From: Kiritimatiellaeota bacterium B1221
Lineage (GTDB): Bacteria; Verrucomicrobiota; Kiritimatiellia; SS1-B-03-39; UBA6053
Direction of reading: 5' to 3'
Length of the DNA stretch: 33,857 nt
Assembly: GCA_029269125.1 (NCBI GenBank)
Contig: JARHXX010000039.1
Location: 1 to 33,857, forward strand
A model generated the notes under the pieces. That model was given only the letters and a program-made list of their open reading frames with translations, ran no database searches and was not told where the DNA came from. This document shows, one piece after another, positions 15,360-23,914 of the stretch (its first letter is position 1; every line of letters begins with the position of its first letter). A program made the translations under genes and the position numbers.

Positions 15360-16766
15360 ATGCCGCCTAACATTCTCCTGATTACTGCCGATGATATGAA
15401 CTGGGATGCTCTCGGCGCCTTCGGTTGTCCCAATGCAAACACCACCCCCCATCTGGATCAGCTGGCCGCAGAAGGCATGCGTTTTGATCACGCCCACGTC
15501 ACCATCTCGGTCTGCCAACCCAGTCGCTCTGCGATGATGACCGGCCGCTATCCCCACCATTCCGGCGGTGAAGGTTTTTTCCACCTGAGAAAACCCGGCA
15601 TTCCCCTCCTACCCGAATGCTTAAGAAACGCCGGATACCGAGTGGGCATTTTAGGCAAGTACGGACATTCCACTCCCTATGAATCCTTTCGTTGGGATGA
15701 GGAAAAAGATATCCATGACTTGGGACACGGCCGCAATCCGAAAATTTATGCGAACTACGCACATGCATTCATCGAAAATACCGCAGAAGCGCAAAAACCA
15801 TTTTTCCTCATGCTCAATATCCATGATCCCCACCGCCCATTTTACGGAAATGATCCCCGGGAGTGGTATCAGGACACAGACCCTTGCCCGGCATTGACCC
15901 CTTCAAAAATCTTTCATGAAGATGAAATTACCGTTCCCGGATTCCTTGAAGATCTCCCGGAAGTAAGAAAAGAGGTTGCAGAGTATTACAGCTCCGTGCG
16001 ACGCGGAGACGATACCATTGGTGCGGTATTAAAAGTTCTCCGAGAAACAAATCTCGAGGAAAACACCCTGGTTGTTTTTCTTTCCGACAACGGCATGGCC
16101 TTTCCCTTCGCCAAAACCAATTGTTATCTCAACAGCACCAAAACACCTTTCCTCATGAAATGGCCCGGACACATTCCTCCGGGAAGTTCATGCAATGATC
16201 ACATGATTTCAGGCATAGATCTCATGCCCACCCTCTTGGAAGCTGCCGGGGCGCCCCTTCCGGATCACATGGACGGATATTCTTTTCTGCCTCTTCTCCA
16301 TGGAAACAGACAAGCCGAACGAGAACAAGTATTCACCCAGTTTCATCAGACGGCCGGCAAAATGAACTACCCCATTCGATGCGTGCAGAACCGCCGCTTC
16401 GGCTACATGTTTAACGCCTGGTCAAACGGAGAGCGTGAATTCAGAAATGAATCCCAGTCGGGGCGCACCATGAAGGCCATGTGCGAAGCCGCGGAGACCC
16501 ATCCGGAAATTGCGGCCCGGGTAAACCTTTTTCTCTATCGGCAGGTCGAAGAATTATATGATTTTGATAACGACCCCCATGCCCGCAAAAATCTTATAGA
16601 GGATCCGGCCTACCGGGAAATTTTATGGGAACTACAGGCGCAGCTTGAACAGTGGATGATTGAACATGCGGACCCCGCGTTGACAGCATTCCGGAACCGG
16701 TCAGATCCGGACGCGCTTGCAGCCTACATGCAACAACAAGTTCAGGAGCTGGGAGGGACCATATAA
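15360..16766 (+). CDS. Type-I sulfatase (sulfamidase-like), no signal peptide
   Basis: A 468-aa formylglycine-dependent sulfatase. It starts PPNILLITADDMNWD with the metal-binding Asp pair (11-12), has the modification motif VCQPSRSAMMTGRYPH with Cys52 as the formylglycine precursor, and carries a second metal site in SDNGM. The lineage resembles heparan N-sulfoglucosamine sulfohydrolase/S1_8-type enzymes, but the substrate is not proven. Unlike most PVC sulfatases it has no signal peptide: an in-frame TAA at 15345-15347 leaves no room for an upstream start. It therefore looks cytoplasmic, acting on imported sulfated sugar or a sulfamate. Translation is coupled to the amidotransferase (one base between stop and start; CCTCC upstream is not a ribosome site). 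Ends 4 bp from the convergent phosphatidyltransferase gene. Confidence 0.93.
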   Translation: MPPNILLITADDMNWDALGAFGCPNANTTPHLDQLAAEGMRFDHAHVTISVCQPSRSAMMTGRYPHHSGGEGFFHLRKPGIPLLPECLRNAGYRVGILGKYGHSTPYESFRWDEEKDIHDLGHGRNPKIYANYAHAFIENTAEAQKPFFLMLNIHDPHRPFYGNDPREWYQDTDPCPALTPSKIFHEDEITVPGFLEDLPEVRKEVAEYYSSVRRGDDTIGAVLKVLRETNLEENTLVVFLSDNGMAFPFAKTNCYLNSTKTPFLMKWPGHIPPGSSCNDHMISGIDLMPTLLEAAGAPLPDHMDGYSFLPLLHGNRQAEREQVFTQFHQTAGKMNYPIRCVQNRRFGYMFNAWSNGEREFRNESQSGRTMKAMCEAAETHPEIAARVNLFLYRQVEELYDFDNDPHARKNLIEDPAYREILWELQAQLEQWMIEHADPALTAFRNRSDPDALAAYMQQQVQELGGTI

Positions 16767-16769
16767 AGG

Positions 16770-17357
16770 TTACTCTTCAGTTTCTTCAGCCACATGCCGT
16801 AACTTGATCGCGTAAAAGATGTGAGGCACATTCGGACGCCACTCCGGCAAAATCAATGTGATCACCACTTCTTCAAGTGCCGATATGGTAAGAATAAGTA
16901 TTCCCAGCTGAAGTCCCCATTCGGTAATCCCCGCAAAAAAGGCCCAAATCCCCAGCCCCAAAATTGCGGTTGAACATTTTGCACTCCAGGTATGATACGA
17001 AGGAAGATGACGATATTTTATAAGCGTAACACTGCCTGAAAGAGTGAGCGCAACAATGGAAACCAAAATCCAGTTGAATTTCAACATGATCATATCCGGC
17101 CAAATGAGGTAACCCGCAATCAGCACCGATATGCCGGTTAACACATCCCCCACCGTATCCAACTGCGCACCGAGTTTACTTTGCTGATTTAAAAGCCGCG
17201 CTAAAAATCCATCCAGAAAATCTGTCACCAGCGATCCGGCAAAGGCCCACAGAAATATTTCCCCCTCATTCATCATTCCCGCGGTGAACAGTATCGGAGC
17301 CAGCAGGATCCGAATAAAACTTATCAAATTGGGAATCGTGAATACATAATGTTGCAT
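16770..17357 (-). CDS. CDP-alcohol phosphatidyltransferase family membrane protein
   Basis: A 195-aa polytopic inner-membrane enzyme that joins a CDP-activated lipid headgroup donor to an alcohol. The full signature D-x2-D-G-x2-A-R-x8-G-x3-D-x3-D is present as DFLDGFLARLLNQQSKLGAQ followed by LDTVGD. The likely product is a phosphatidylglycerophosphate, phosphatidylinositol or cardiolipin precursor, but the alcohol cannot be read. I place the start at ATG 17357 (MQHYVFTIPNLISFIRI, the usual family opening). The longer frame from ATG 17441 adds 28 residues, and its start codon lies inside the first copy of the 141-bp repeat. Upstream of the gene is the repeat array, so its promoter must lie close to or inside the repeat. 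Confidence 0.9.
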   Translation of the reverse strand: MQHYVFTIPNLISFIRILLAPILFTAGMMNEGEIFLWAFAGSLVTDFLDGFLARLLNQQSKLGAQLDTVGDVLTGISVLIAGYLIWPDMIMLKFNWILVSIVALTLSGSVTLIKYRHLPSYHTWSAKCSTAILGLGIWAFFAGITEWGLQLGILILTISALEEVVITLILPEWRPNVPHIFYAIKLRHVAEETEE

Positions 17358-17430
17358 AAACAAATAAATACCAAAGCCTCGCCACAAAGTACACAACGGA
17401 ATAACCTGAGAAGCACGAAACCGAAGGTCC

Positions 17431-17853
17431 CCACTCGTCATTTCCCGGCCCTCCGTTCACGGAGTTTCAGCCAAGGCCTTCAGGTCAATGGCTACCCGGA
17501 ACCCGGGTTCCGGAACAGCATTCGCTAAAGCTTCACTCTCAAGCCACGTAAACGTGGAACTCGGAAGTTATCCACTCGTAACTTCCCAGTCCTCCGTTCA
17601 CGGAGTTTCAGCCAAGGCCTTCAGGTCAATGGCTACCCGGAACCCGGGTTCAGGAACAGCATTCGCTAAAGCTTCATTCTCAAGCCACGTAAACGTGGAA
17701 CTCGGAAGTTATCCATTCGTAACTTCCCAGTCCTCCGTTCACGGAGTTTCAGCCAAGGCCTTCAGGCCGATGGCTACCCGAAACCCGAATTCCGAAACAG
17801 CATTCGCTAAAGCTTCATTCTCAAGCCACGTAAACGTGGAACGCGGAAGTTCT
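17431..17853. repeat. 141-bp hairpin repeat array A (three copies)
   Basis: Copies begin at 17431, 17572 and 17713, an exact 141-bp period. Each copy is almost entirely made of inverted repeats. A GGAAGTTA..TAACTTCC stem spans copy junctions; then come CCGT-TC-ACGG, an AAGGCCTT/GGCCT-TC-AGGCC hairpin, GGAACCCGGGTTCC (or GGAACCCGAATTCC), GCT-AA-AGC and CCACGT-AA-ACGTGG. Because 141 is divisible by three, the array stays open in one frame and mimics a 47-residue repeat protein, but this is not credible as a gene. The stretch from 17358 to 17853 holds nothing else recognisable. Confidence 0.92.
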
Positions 17854-18450
17854 TCATTCATCATCCCATCCTTTTCCCATCCCTAGAACAGGAAATGCCT
17901 TCCATGCCGCGAGCACCGAAGCTCTGGGTGTTTGCTTTAAATATTGACGCGCACTCCCATATGCCCAGTCAGTCCATTTATCTACATAACCATGTTTTAC
18001 AGGATTATGGTGAATATAATTAAAAGTTGACCACTTATGCGCGTCACTTCTGATCGGACGGAAACTGCAACCATGAAAACACTTTCGCCCCTTCATTCCT
18101 TCTTCAACATTCCAATAATGAGACATCCGTCCATGTAATCTACCTAGTTTTTTCTTTAACAAAGGTAGGACATGCACTTTTGCTAAAACATGGTAATGAT
18201 TTGGTAACAACACCCAGGCGGCAACTTCCGTTTGAGATTGAACAAAACAATCAAACAATGCCTGCGAGAAGATCCCCATACGCTGCGGTGAAAAACCAAA
18301 CAAATGCTTATGTTCATAACAAGCGGCCGTCACATGAAACCATTTTCCCCATTCAAAACTTGATGGGAGATGCCATGGGTTGTGTTGAGATATTCTAAAT
18401 TCCAGAACTTCTGCTTTCTCTTCATCAGACATTTTCCGCCAATCATACAT
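17854..18450 (-). CDS. REP-associated tyrosine transposase (RAYT, IS200-like Y1 family)
   Basis: A Y1-transposase-family protein of 198 aa. It has the HUH-type metal motif LLPNHYHVL (His89 and His91 counted from an upstream TTG). The RAYT-typical FNYIHHNPVKHGYV block supplies the catalytic tyrosine candidate (Tyr149 on the same count), and an early FHVTAACYEHKHLFG segment matches the family's first strand. RAYTs cut and join single-stranded DNA at hairpin (REP) sequences and are thought to mobilise them. The stop codon starts exactly at the base after repeat copy 3, and repeat copy 4 resumes about 65 bp upstream of the gene. Start uncertain: ATG 18450 is preferred over GTG 18459 and TTG 18462; there is no strong ribosome site. 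Confidence 0.88.
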   Translation of the reverse strand: MYDWRKMSDEEKAEVLEFRISQHNPWHLPSSFEWGKWFHVTAACYEHKHLFGFSPQRMGIFSQALFDCFVQSQTEVAAWVLLPNHYHVLAKVHVLPLLKKKLGRLHGRMSHYWNVEEGMKGRKCFHGCSFRPIRSDAHKWSTFNYIHHNPVKHGYVDKWTDWAYGSARQYLKQTPRASVLAAWKAFPVLGMGKGWDDE

Positions 18451-18527
18451 CGTGGTCACCAAATTTTAGGGGTTTACCACTCGAAAGCGCACCAAACTCA
18501 CTTTTCCGCAAAAATGTACAAAAAATT

Positions 18528-18939
18528 TTCCCAGACCTCCGTTCACGGCGTTTCGGCCCAGGCCTTCAGGCCGATGGCTACCCGGAACCCGAATTCCGAA
18601 ACAGCATTCGCTAAAGCTTCATTCTCAAGCCACGTAAACGTGGAACTCGGAAGTTATCCACTCGTAACTTCCCAGTCCTCCGTTCACGGAGTTTCTGCCG
18701 AGGCCTTCAGGCCGATGGCTACCCGGAACCCGGGTTCCGAAACAGCATTCGCTAAAACTTCACTCTCAAGCCACGTAAACGTGGAACTCGGAAGTTATCC
18801 ACTCGTAACTTCCCAGTCCTCCGTTCACGGCGTTTCGGCCCAGGCCTTCAGGCCGATGCCTACCCGGAACCCGAATTCCGAAACAGCATTCGCTAAAGCT
18901 TCATTCTCAAGCCACGTAAACGTGGAACTCGGAAGTTAC
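18528..18939. repeat. 141-bp hairpin repeat array B (three copies, first truncated)
   Basis: Same family as array A. Copies register at 18517 (only from offset 11, the TTCCC at 18528, is repeat sequence), 18658 and 18799, ending at 18939. The register shows that the DNA from 17854 to about 18527 (the transposase gene plus flank) replaces the first 11 bases of copy 4, so arrays A and B behave as one array split by the RAYT element. Copies vary mostly at stem positions (GGGTT versus GAATT; GGTCAA versus GGCCGA). The array stops 3 bp before the yidD stop codon. Confidence 0.92.
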
Positions 18940-18941
18940 CT

Positions 18942-19223
18942 TCAGGATAAATCCGTCTTCGTTTTCTTCGCCGGCACCGGATCATATCCACTTCCCCCCC
19001 AGGGATTACAGCGCAGAATCCGCCATCCAATCAGCCACAGGGCCTTAAAAATATTGTGGGTATGCAGCGCGTCCAACGCATATTTTGAGCAGGTGGGTTC
19101 AAAGCGGCATCCCCCGCCCAGAGGGCCGGTAATTAAATGTAAGACCGGAGACAATATCAGCCGGTAGAGATGGATCAGCAACAGAAAAGGTGACGCGATA
19201 ATCCAGCGAAACGCTTTCACCAC
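18942..19223 (-). CDS. yidD: YidD membrane protein insertion efficiency factor
   Basis: A 93-aa small protein that assists YidC/Sec insertion of inner-membrane proteins; it associates with the membrane through an amphipathic N-terminal helix. The family signature is complete: [27 protein letters not shown] with its conserved cysteines, and [17 protein letters not shown] near the end. GTG start at 19223 (or the next GTG at 19220) overlaps the end of folK by 7 bp, so translation is coupled. Elsewhere yidD usually sits in the rnpA-yidC cluster; here it closes an amino-acid and folate operon. Its stop codon lies just outside the 141-bp repeat array. Confidence 0.95.
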   Translation of the reverse strand: MVKAFRWIIASPFLLLIHLYRLILSPVLHLITGPLGGGCRFEPTCSKYALDALHTHNIFKALWLIGWRILRCNPWGGSGYDPVPAKKTKTDLS

Positions 19224-19735
19224 TCGGTATCCAGACGGGTGAGGTCCCCTTCCCCGGGCAACGCTTCTAACACTTCCGCCACCGTATCTTTCATCCCCGG
19301 CAACACCCGGTCAGGTTGCAGTTCCGCCAGCGGCTGCACCACAAACCGTCGTTCAGCCCAGCGTGGATGCGGCACCACCAATCCACCGGAGCCAATAAGC
19401 TGGTCTCCGTAAAAAATAATGTCCACATCCACTTCCCGCGGCACATTGCGGTCATCGGTGTCCCGCCGACGACCCAGGGCGTACTCCACTTCCCCAATTT
19501 GCCTGAGCCAGTGTTGTGCATCCAAACCTGTTTCGATAATCATCACCGAATTCAGAAATTTCATATGCTGAAATTCCGCTTTCACATCCACCGGTTCCGT
19601 TTCGTACAGCGAACTCTTCCCCACCAGCACCGCATCTTCCCGTTCAAGGATAAGCCGGCCGGCTTTCCGGAGATTTTCAACTTTGTCACCAAGGTTACTT
19701 CCCAGCGACAGTCCGATTTGAACCCGTGTGCTCAT
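19217..19735 (-). CDS. folK: 2-amino-4-hydroxy-6-hydroxymethyldihydropteridine pyrophosphokinase (HPPK)
   Basis: A 172-aa cytoplasmic enzyme that transfers pyrophosphate from ATP to 6-hydroxymethyl-dihydropterin in folate synthesis. Motifs include LSLGSNLGD at the start, [39 protein letters not shown] carrying the Mg-ATP-binding aspartates (Asp pair in DVDI), and [16 protein letters not shown]. Length is normal. It starts 3 bp after dapB and overlaps yidD by 7 bp, in the same minus-strand operon. Confidence 0.95.
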   Translation of the reverse strand: MSTRVQIGLSLGSNLGDKVENLRKAGRLILEREDAVLVGKSSLYETEPVDVKAEFQHMKFLNSVMIIETGLDAQHWLRQIGEVEYALGRRRDTDDRNVPREVDVDIIFYGDQLIGSGGLVVPHPRWAERRFVVQPLAELQPDRVLPGMKDTVAEVLEALPGEGDLTRLDTEW

Positions 19736-19738
19736 ATT

Positions 19739-20554
19739 TCAGTCCAAACCCAAAACGTCCTTCATACTGTATACACGGCCGGCACTTTTATCAGAAAGCC
19801 AATCCGCCGCCCGCAGGGCGCCAATGGCAAAGGTTTCGCGACGGGTCGCCCGGTGCGACAAATCGATCAGCTCCCCATCCGCCGCAAATCGCACGGTATG
19901 ATCTCCCACCACATCACCGCCACGCAAGGCATGGAAACCGATTTCTTTGGCGGGACGCTCCCCTTCAATTCCGGAACGGCCATCTTTCTGAACTTCCGGC
20001 AAGACCCAGTCAGATCCTTTGGCCGCCGCTTCGCCGAGAAACAATGCGGTTCCACTGGGTGCATCTTTTTTCATGCGGTGATGCATCTCGGTAATCTCGA
20101 TATCGTAACCCTTGTCTTTCAACGTACGGGCAGCCTGTTCCACCAAGTTGGCTAATAAGTTCACACCCAAACTCATGTTGGGTGCAAACAATACCGGAAT
20201 CTCCCGAGCCGCAGCTTCCACTTCGGCCTGCTCTTCCACACTTAAACCGGTGGTGCCGATTACCACCGACTTTCCGGCGGCTTTTAAAATTTCCAGGCGC
20301 TCTTTCACCCCGGTATGAAAACTGAAATCGATAAACACATCCGCCAGCTCCATCGCATCGGGTAAGCTCGAACTCAGCGCCACTCCGCAGGGACCACGGC
20401 CAGCCAGTACCCCCAGGTCCTGCCCCTGCGCCGGATTGGTGGCCAAATCCACTGAACAGGATAATTGAAGACCCGGCACCAAGTTATCCAGCAGGCAGCC
20501 GGCAATTGCCTGACCCATCCGCCCCGCACCTCCAATAATACCAACCCGGGTCAT
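19739..20554 (-). CDS. dapB: 4-hydroxy-tetrahydrodipicolinate reductase
   Basis: A 271-aa cytoplasmic enzyme reducing the DapA product with NAD(P)H on the diaminopimelate/lysine pathway, which also feeds peptidoglycan. The N-terminal dinucleotide motif is GIIGGAGRMGQAIAG. The catalytic stretch EITEMHHRMKKDAPSGTAL holds the paired histidines and lysine. ATGA overlap (4 bp) with the dapA stop indicates coupled translation. Product and substrate of the neighbouring genes are consecutive pathway steps. Confidence 0.96.
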   Translation of the reverse strand: MTRVGIIGGAGRMGQAIAGCLLDNLVPGLQLSCSVDLATNPAQGQDLGVLAGRGPCGVALSSSLPDAMELADVFIDFSFHTGVKERLEILKAAGKSVVIGTTGLSVEEQAEVEAAAREIPVLFAPNMSLGVNLLANLVEQAARTLKDKGYDIEITEMHHRMKKDAPSGTALFLGEAAAKGSDWVLPEVQKDGRSGIEGERPAKEIGFHALRGGDVVGDHTVRFAADGELIDLSHRATRRETFAIGALRAADWLSDKSAGRVYSMKDVLGLD

Positions 20555-21426
20555 GATAAAACTCCTTCATTGTTCAGCAACTCTTCGAGCAGGGCACGAT
20601 TTTCTTCCGTCATCGGACAAAGCGGCAACCGGAATTTTTCTTCCATGGCCCCCATCATCGCCAACGCGGTTTTGATCGGGAGCGGATTCACTTCCATACC
20701 CAGCAAAGCGGAAAACAGCCCGTGGTTCTGCAAATGCAATTTACGTGCTTCAGCAAATTGTCCGGCCAACGCTGCGGAGACCATCGCCACCACCCGTTCA
20801 GGGAACGCATTCGACGCCACCGAAATCACCCCTCTGGCACCCACCGAAATCATCGGCAGGGTCAAAGGATCATCTCCAGACAACACACATATGTCGGGTT
20901 GCATCGCCAATATTTGACTCACCCGATCCACGGATCCGCCGGCTTCTTTGACCGAAACCACACTGGGGTGCGCGGCACAGCGGCCAATCAAGTCGATGGA
21001 CAATTCTTTGCCCGCGCGTCCCGGCACATTGTAGAGGACAACCGGCAATCCCAGATCCGCCACCGCCATAAAATGCGCCAACAGTCCATCATCAGATGGC
21101 TTGTTGTAGTACGGGGTCACCTGCAGGGTCGCATCGCAACCCAGGTCCAAAGCGGCCCGGGTCAGCTCACAGGCTTCCCGGGTGGAGTTTGCACCGGTCC
21201 CGGCAATAATTTGCACCTTCCCATCTGCGCGCTTTTGCACACGACGAATGACATCAATGTGCTCTTCGTTACTAAGGGTCGGCGATTCACCGGTGGTGCC
21301 CACGGGAACAAGTCCCTGAACCCCTCCAGCAATTTGGGCATCAACCAAGCGGTCAAGTGCGTCTGTATCCACTGCCCCACCCGTGGTAAACGGGGTGACA
21401 ATGGCGGTATAAACTCCTGAAAACAT
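20551..21426 (-). CDS. dapA: 4-hydroxy-tetrahydrodipicolinate synthase
   Basis: A 291-aa aldolase that condenses pyruvate with aspartate semialdehyde, the first committed step to diaminopimelate and lysine. It starts MFSGVYTAIVTPF, has GTTGESPTLSNEEH, the tyrosine motif LYNVPGRAG, and the Schiff-base lysine in VSVKEAGGS. The start is supported by an AGGA ribosome site 8 nt upstream. It overlaps dapB by 4 bp. The 65-bp gap to argG holds a pair of hairpins that could partly separate the two halves of the operon. Confidence 0.96.
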   Translation of the reverse strand: MFSGVYTAIVTPFTTGGAVDTDALDRLVDAQIAGGVQGLVPVGTTGESPTLSNEEHIDVIRRVQKRADGKVQIIAGTGANSTREACELTRAALDLGCDATLQVTPYYNKPSDDGLLAHFMAVADLGLPVVLYNVPGRAGKELSIDLIGRCAAHPSVVSVKEAGGSVDRVSQILAMQPDICVLSGDDPLTLPMISVGARGVISVASNAFPERVVAMVSAALAGQFAEARKLHLQNHGLFSALLGMEVNPLPIKTALAMMGAMEEKFRLPLCPMTEENRALLEELLNNEGVLS

Positions 21427-21451
21427 TTTTTTATCCTATCGTTGAAAATTA

Positions 21452-21489
21452 CAGGCAGAATGCCTGGGGCCCTTCAGGCTTAAAGCCTG
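21452..21489. repeat. Twin-hairpin (REP-like) element between argG and dapA
   Basis: Two adjacent inverted repeats share the same CAGGC..GCCTG arms: CAGGCA-GAA-TGCCTG (21452-21466) and CAGGCTT-A-AAGCCTG (21475-21489), linked by a GGGCCC palindrome. No T-run follows in either direction, so it is more like a paired REP element or an mRNA-stabilising structure than an intrinsic terminator. Confidence 0.65.
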
Positions 21490-21491
21490 CG

Positions 21492-22679
21492 TTATCTTTT
21501 TGTGCGCATGCGAAGACGCAGGGAGTTCAAACGAATGAACCCTTGGGCATCAAATTGATCGTACACGTCATCGGCTTCGAACGTGGCCACATCTTCGTCA
21601 TACAAAGAATTCGGAGAACGGCGGCCAACCACCGTGATGTTTCCTTTATACAGTTTGATGCGCGCATCACCAGTGGTGTCCTTGGCGGCTTCATCGATCG
21701 CAGCCTGCATCATCAGACGCTCCGGCGCAAACCAGTAACCGTTGTATACCAGTTCCGCATACTTGGCCGCCATGCCATCACGCATGTGCAGCACTTCACG
21801 GTCCATGGACAACTGTTCTACCGCCTCACGGGCTTTGTAGAGAATGGTTCCCGCGGGAGTTTCATACACGCCGCGGCTTTTCATGCCCACGTAACGGTTT
21901 TCCACGATATCAATGCGGCCCACACCATGCTTCCCGGCAATAATGTTGAGCTTCAGCATCAGATCCAGCGGGGAAAGCGCTTCGCCGTTTAAGGAAACCG
22001 CGTCGCCTTTTTCAAAACCGATCACAATTTCTTCCGGTTCATCCGGGGCATCCTCAGGATCCACCGTCAGCAAAAACATGTCTTTGTCCGGCGCGCGCCA
22101 TGGATCTTCCAATACGCCACCTTCAAATGAAATGTGCAACAGGTTCCGGTCCATCGAATAAGGTTTCTTTGCGGTCACCGGCACTTCAATGCCGCGGGAC
22201 TCCGCGTATTCCATCAGGTCGGTACGGGATTTGAATTTCCAGAAACGCCAGGGGGCAATCACTTCAATGTTGGGATCCAGAGCATAGGCGGTCAGCTCAA
22301 ACCGGATCTGGTCATTGCCTTTCCCGGTGGCCCCGTGGGCAATCGCGGTGGCGCCGTGCTCGTGCGCCACTTCGATCAGACGTTTGGCGATCAGCGGACG
22401 GGCAATGGAGGTTCCCAGCAAATAGCCGCTTTCATACACCGCATTGCCGCGAATCATGGGATAAACAAAATCTTTTGCAAATTCGGCACGCACATCGTCA
22501 ACGATACATTTGACCGCACCGTGCTTGAGCGCTTTCTCTTCCATGCCGTCGAGCTCTTCCTGCTGCCCCACATCGGAAGCATAGCAGATCACATCCGCAT
22601 CGTACTCTTCCTGCAACCATTTCAAAATGATGGAAGTGTCGAGTCCACCGGAATATGCCAATACAATTTTTTTCTTCAT
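21492..22679 (-). CDS. argG: Argininosuccinate synthase
   Basis: A 395-aa cytoplasmic enzyme that joins citrulline and aspartate using ATP, the penultimate arginine step. The N-terminal ATP pyrophosphatase motif [19 protein letters not shown], then [22 protein letters not shown] and the [11 protein letters not shown] block identify it. ATG 22679 is chosen because a CAGGAAA ribosome site lies just upstream and family members start there; 16 more N-terminal residues in the open frame are not homologous. It follows argD at a 35-bp distance. Confidence 0.96.
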   Translation of the reverse strand: MKKKIVLAYSGGLDTSIILKWLQEEYDADVICYASDVGQQEELDGMEEKALKHGAVKCIVDDVRAEFAKDFVYPMIRGNAVYESGYLLGTSIARPLIAKRLIEVAHEHGATAIAHGATGKGNDQIRFELTAYALDPNIEVIAPWRFWKFKSRTDLMEYAESRGIEVPVTAKKPYSMDRNLLHISFEGGVLEDPWRAPDKDMFLLTVDPEDAPDEPEEIVIGFEKGDAVSLNGEALSPLDLMLKLNIIAGKHGVGRIDIVENRYVGMKSRGVYETPAGTILYKAREAVEQLSMDREVLHMRDGMAAKYAELVYNGYWFAPERLMMQAAIDEAAKDTTGDARIKLYKGNITVVGRRSPNSLYDEDVATFEADDVYDQFDAQGFIRLNSLRLRMRTKR

Positions 22680-22714
22680 GAGTATTTTTCCTGAGTTTAG
22701 AACAAAAACAAAAT

Positions 22715-23914
22715 TTAAATTTTCCAAGCCGCGCAGGCCTCGTCAATGATCCCCACCGCTTCCCGGACCTGATCCGGACTTACATTCAGCGGCGGCAACA
22801 TACGGATTACATTACCCGCAGTACAAACGGTTAGCAAACCCCGTTCAGCAAGAAGTTCTTCTAATTCTTTGGCCGGACGGTCGATCACCAGCCCCAACAA
22901 GAGTCCCTGACCCCGTAAGGCTTCCACAAATGCGTATTTTTCAACCAATGGTGCCAGTTCCGACTTCAAAAGCGCTCCCATGTCACTGGCGTGCTGCTCC
23001 AGATGCTCTTCCCTGAAGACTTTCAACACCGTCCGTGCCATTGCACAGGCCAGGGGTTGTCCCCCAAAAGTCGTACCATGACTCCCCGGACCAAACACAT
23101 CCTGCAGTTTTTTTCCGGTGACCACAGCCCCCATGGGAAATCCACCGCCCAGGCCTTTTGCCAGGGAAATCGCATCCGGTTCAATATCGTAATGTTTATA
23201 GGCGAAAGAACGACCCGTCCGCCCCACCCCGGTCTGAATTTCATCCAGCAACAAAAGCAAATTGTTTTCTCTGCACCAAGCAGCCAGACCCTGAATGAAA
23301 TCCCCGTCAGCAGGCACCACCCCACCTTCGGCCTGCACCAATTCGAGCATCACCGCCACGGTTTTATCCGTTTTACAGGCCTTGACCGAATCCAGATTAT
23401 TGTAGTCCGCATACACAAACCCTTCCGGCAGCGGCGCAAATCCTTTCTGAATTTTGTCCTGACCGGTGGCCGTCAGGGTGGCCAAAGTCCGCCCATGAAA
23501 AGAATTTTTCATGGTGATAATCTCGTGCCGACCGGACTCAGAACCCCATTTCCGGGCCAATTTGATCAATCCCTCATTCGCCTCGGCTCCCGAATTACAG
23601 AAAATCACTTTCCCGCCCATGGTCATGTCCGACAGGGTTTCCGCCAGAAACGGGGCGTGCTCATTATAATACAGATTGGAGGAGTGAAACAGCTTGTCCG
23701 CCTGCTCTTTCAAGGCCTCCACCATGGCCGGATGGCAATGTCCCAATGCCGTTACGGCGATACCGGAGACAAAGTCCAAGTATTTTTTTCCTTCCGAATC
23801 CCACAAATAAGATCCCTCCCCGCGCACAAACAAGTGGGAGGGTGCATAATTGGGGGTATGAAATTTCGAGTGGGTTTCCACCACCAAAGCTTTATCGACT
23901 GCAGGGTTCATCAT
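22715..23914 (-). CDS. argD: Acetylornithine aminotransferase
   Basis: A 399-aa PLP-dependent class-III aminotransferase acting on N-acetylornithine in arginine synthesis, and in many bacteria also on succinyl-diaminopimelate. Landmarks are [37 protein letters not shown], the [15 protein letters not shown] loop, [13 protein letters not shown] and the PLP lysine in [15 protein letters not shown]. It opens the minus-strand operon argD-argG-dapA-dapB-folK-yidD. A dual role in lysine synthesis would suit the operon's dap genes but is only inferred. Start ATG 23914, followed by a second ATG. Confidence 0.95.
   Translation of the reverse strand: MMNPAVDKALVVETHSKFHTPNYAPSHLFVRGEGSYLWDSEGKKYLDFVSGIAVTALGHCHPAMVEALKEQADKLFHSSNLYYNEHAPFLAETLSDMTMGGKVIFCNSGAEANEGLIKLARKWGSESGRHEIITMKNSFHGRTLATLTATGQDKIQKGFAPLPEGFVYADYNNLDSVKACKTDKTVAVMLELVQAEGGVVPADGDFIQGLAAWCRENNLLLLLDEIQTGVGRTGRSFAYKHYDIEPDAISLAKGLGGGFPMGAVVTGKKLQDVFGPGSHGTTFGGQPLACAMARTVLKVFREEHLEQHASDMGALLKSELAPLVEKYAFVEALRGQGLLLGLVIDRPAKELEELLAERGLLTVCTAGNVIRMLPPLNVSPDQVREAVGIIDEACAAWKI

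Noticed and set aside
17488..17886. Plus-strand 132-codon frame through the repeat array, and a similar 265-codon frame at 18370-19167, resembling a 47-residue repeat protein
   Set aside because: The repeat period of 141 bp is divisible by three, so one frame stays open by chance. The frames have no ribosome site, run antisense over the RAYT start and yidD, and the DNA is explained by hairpins.
17431..18939. CRISPR array
   Set aside because: Repeats are contiguous with no unique spacers and far longer than CRISPR repeats, and no cas genes are near. The same applies to the 59-bp array at the left edge.
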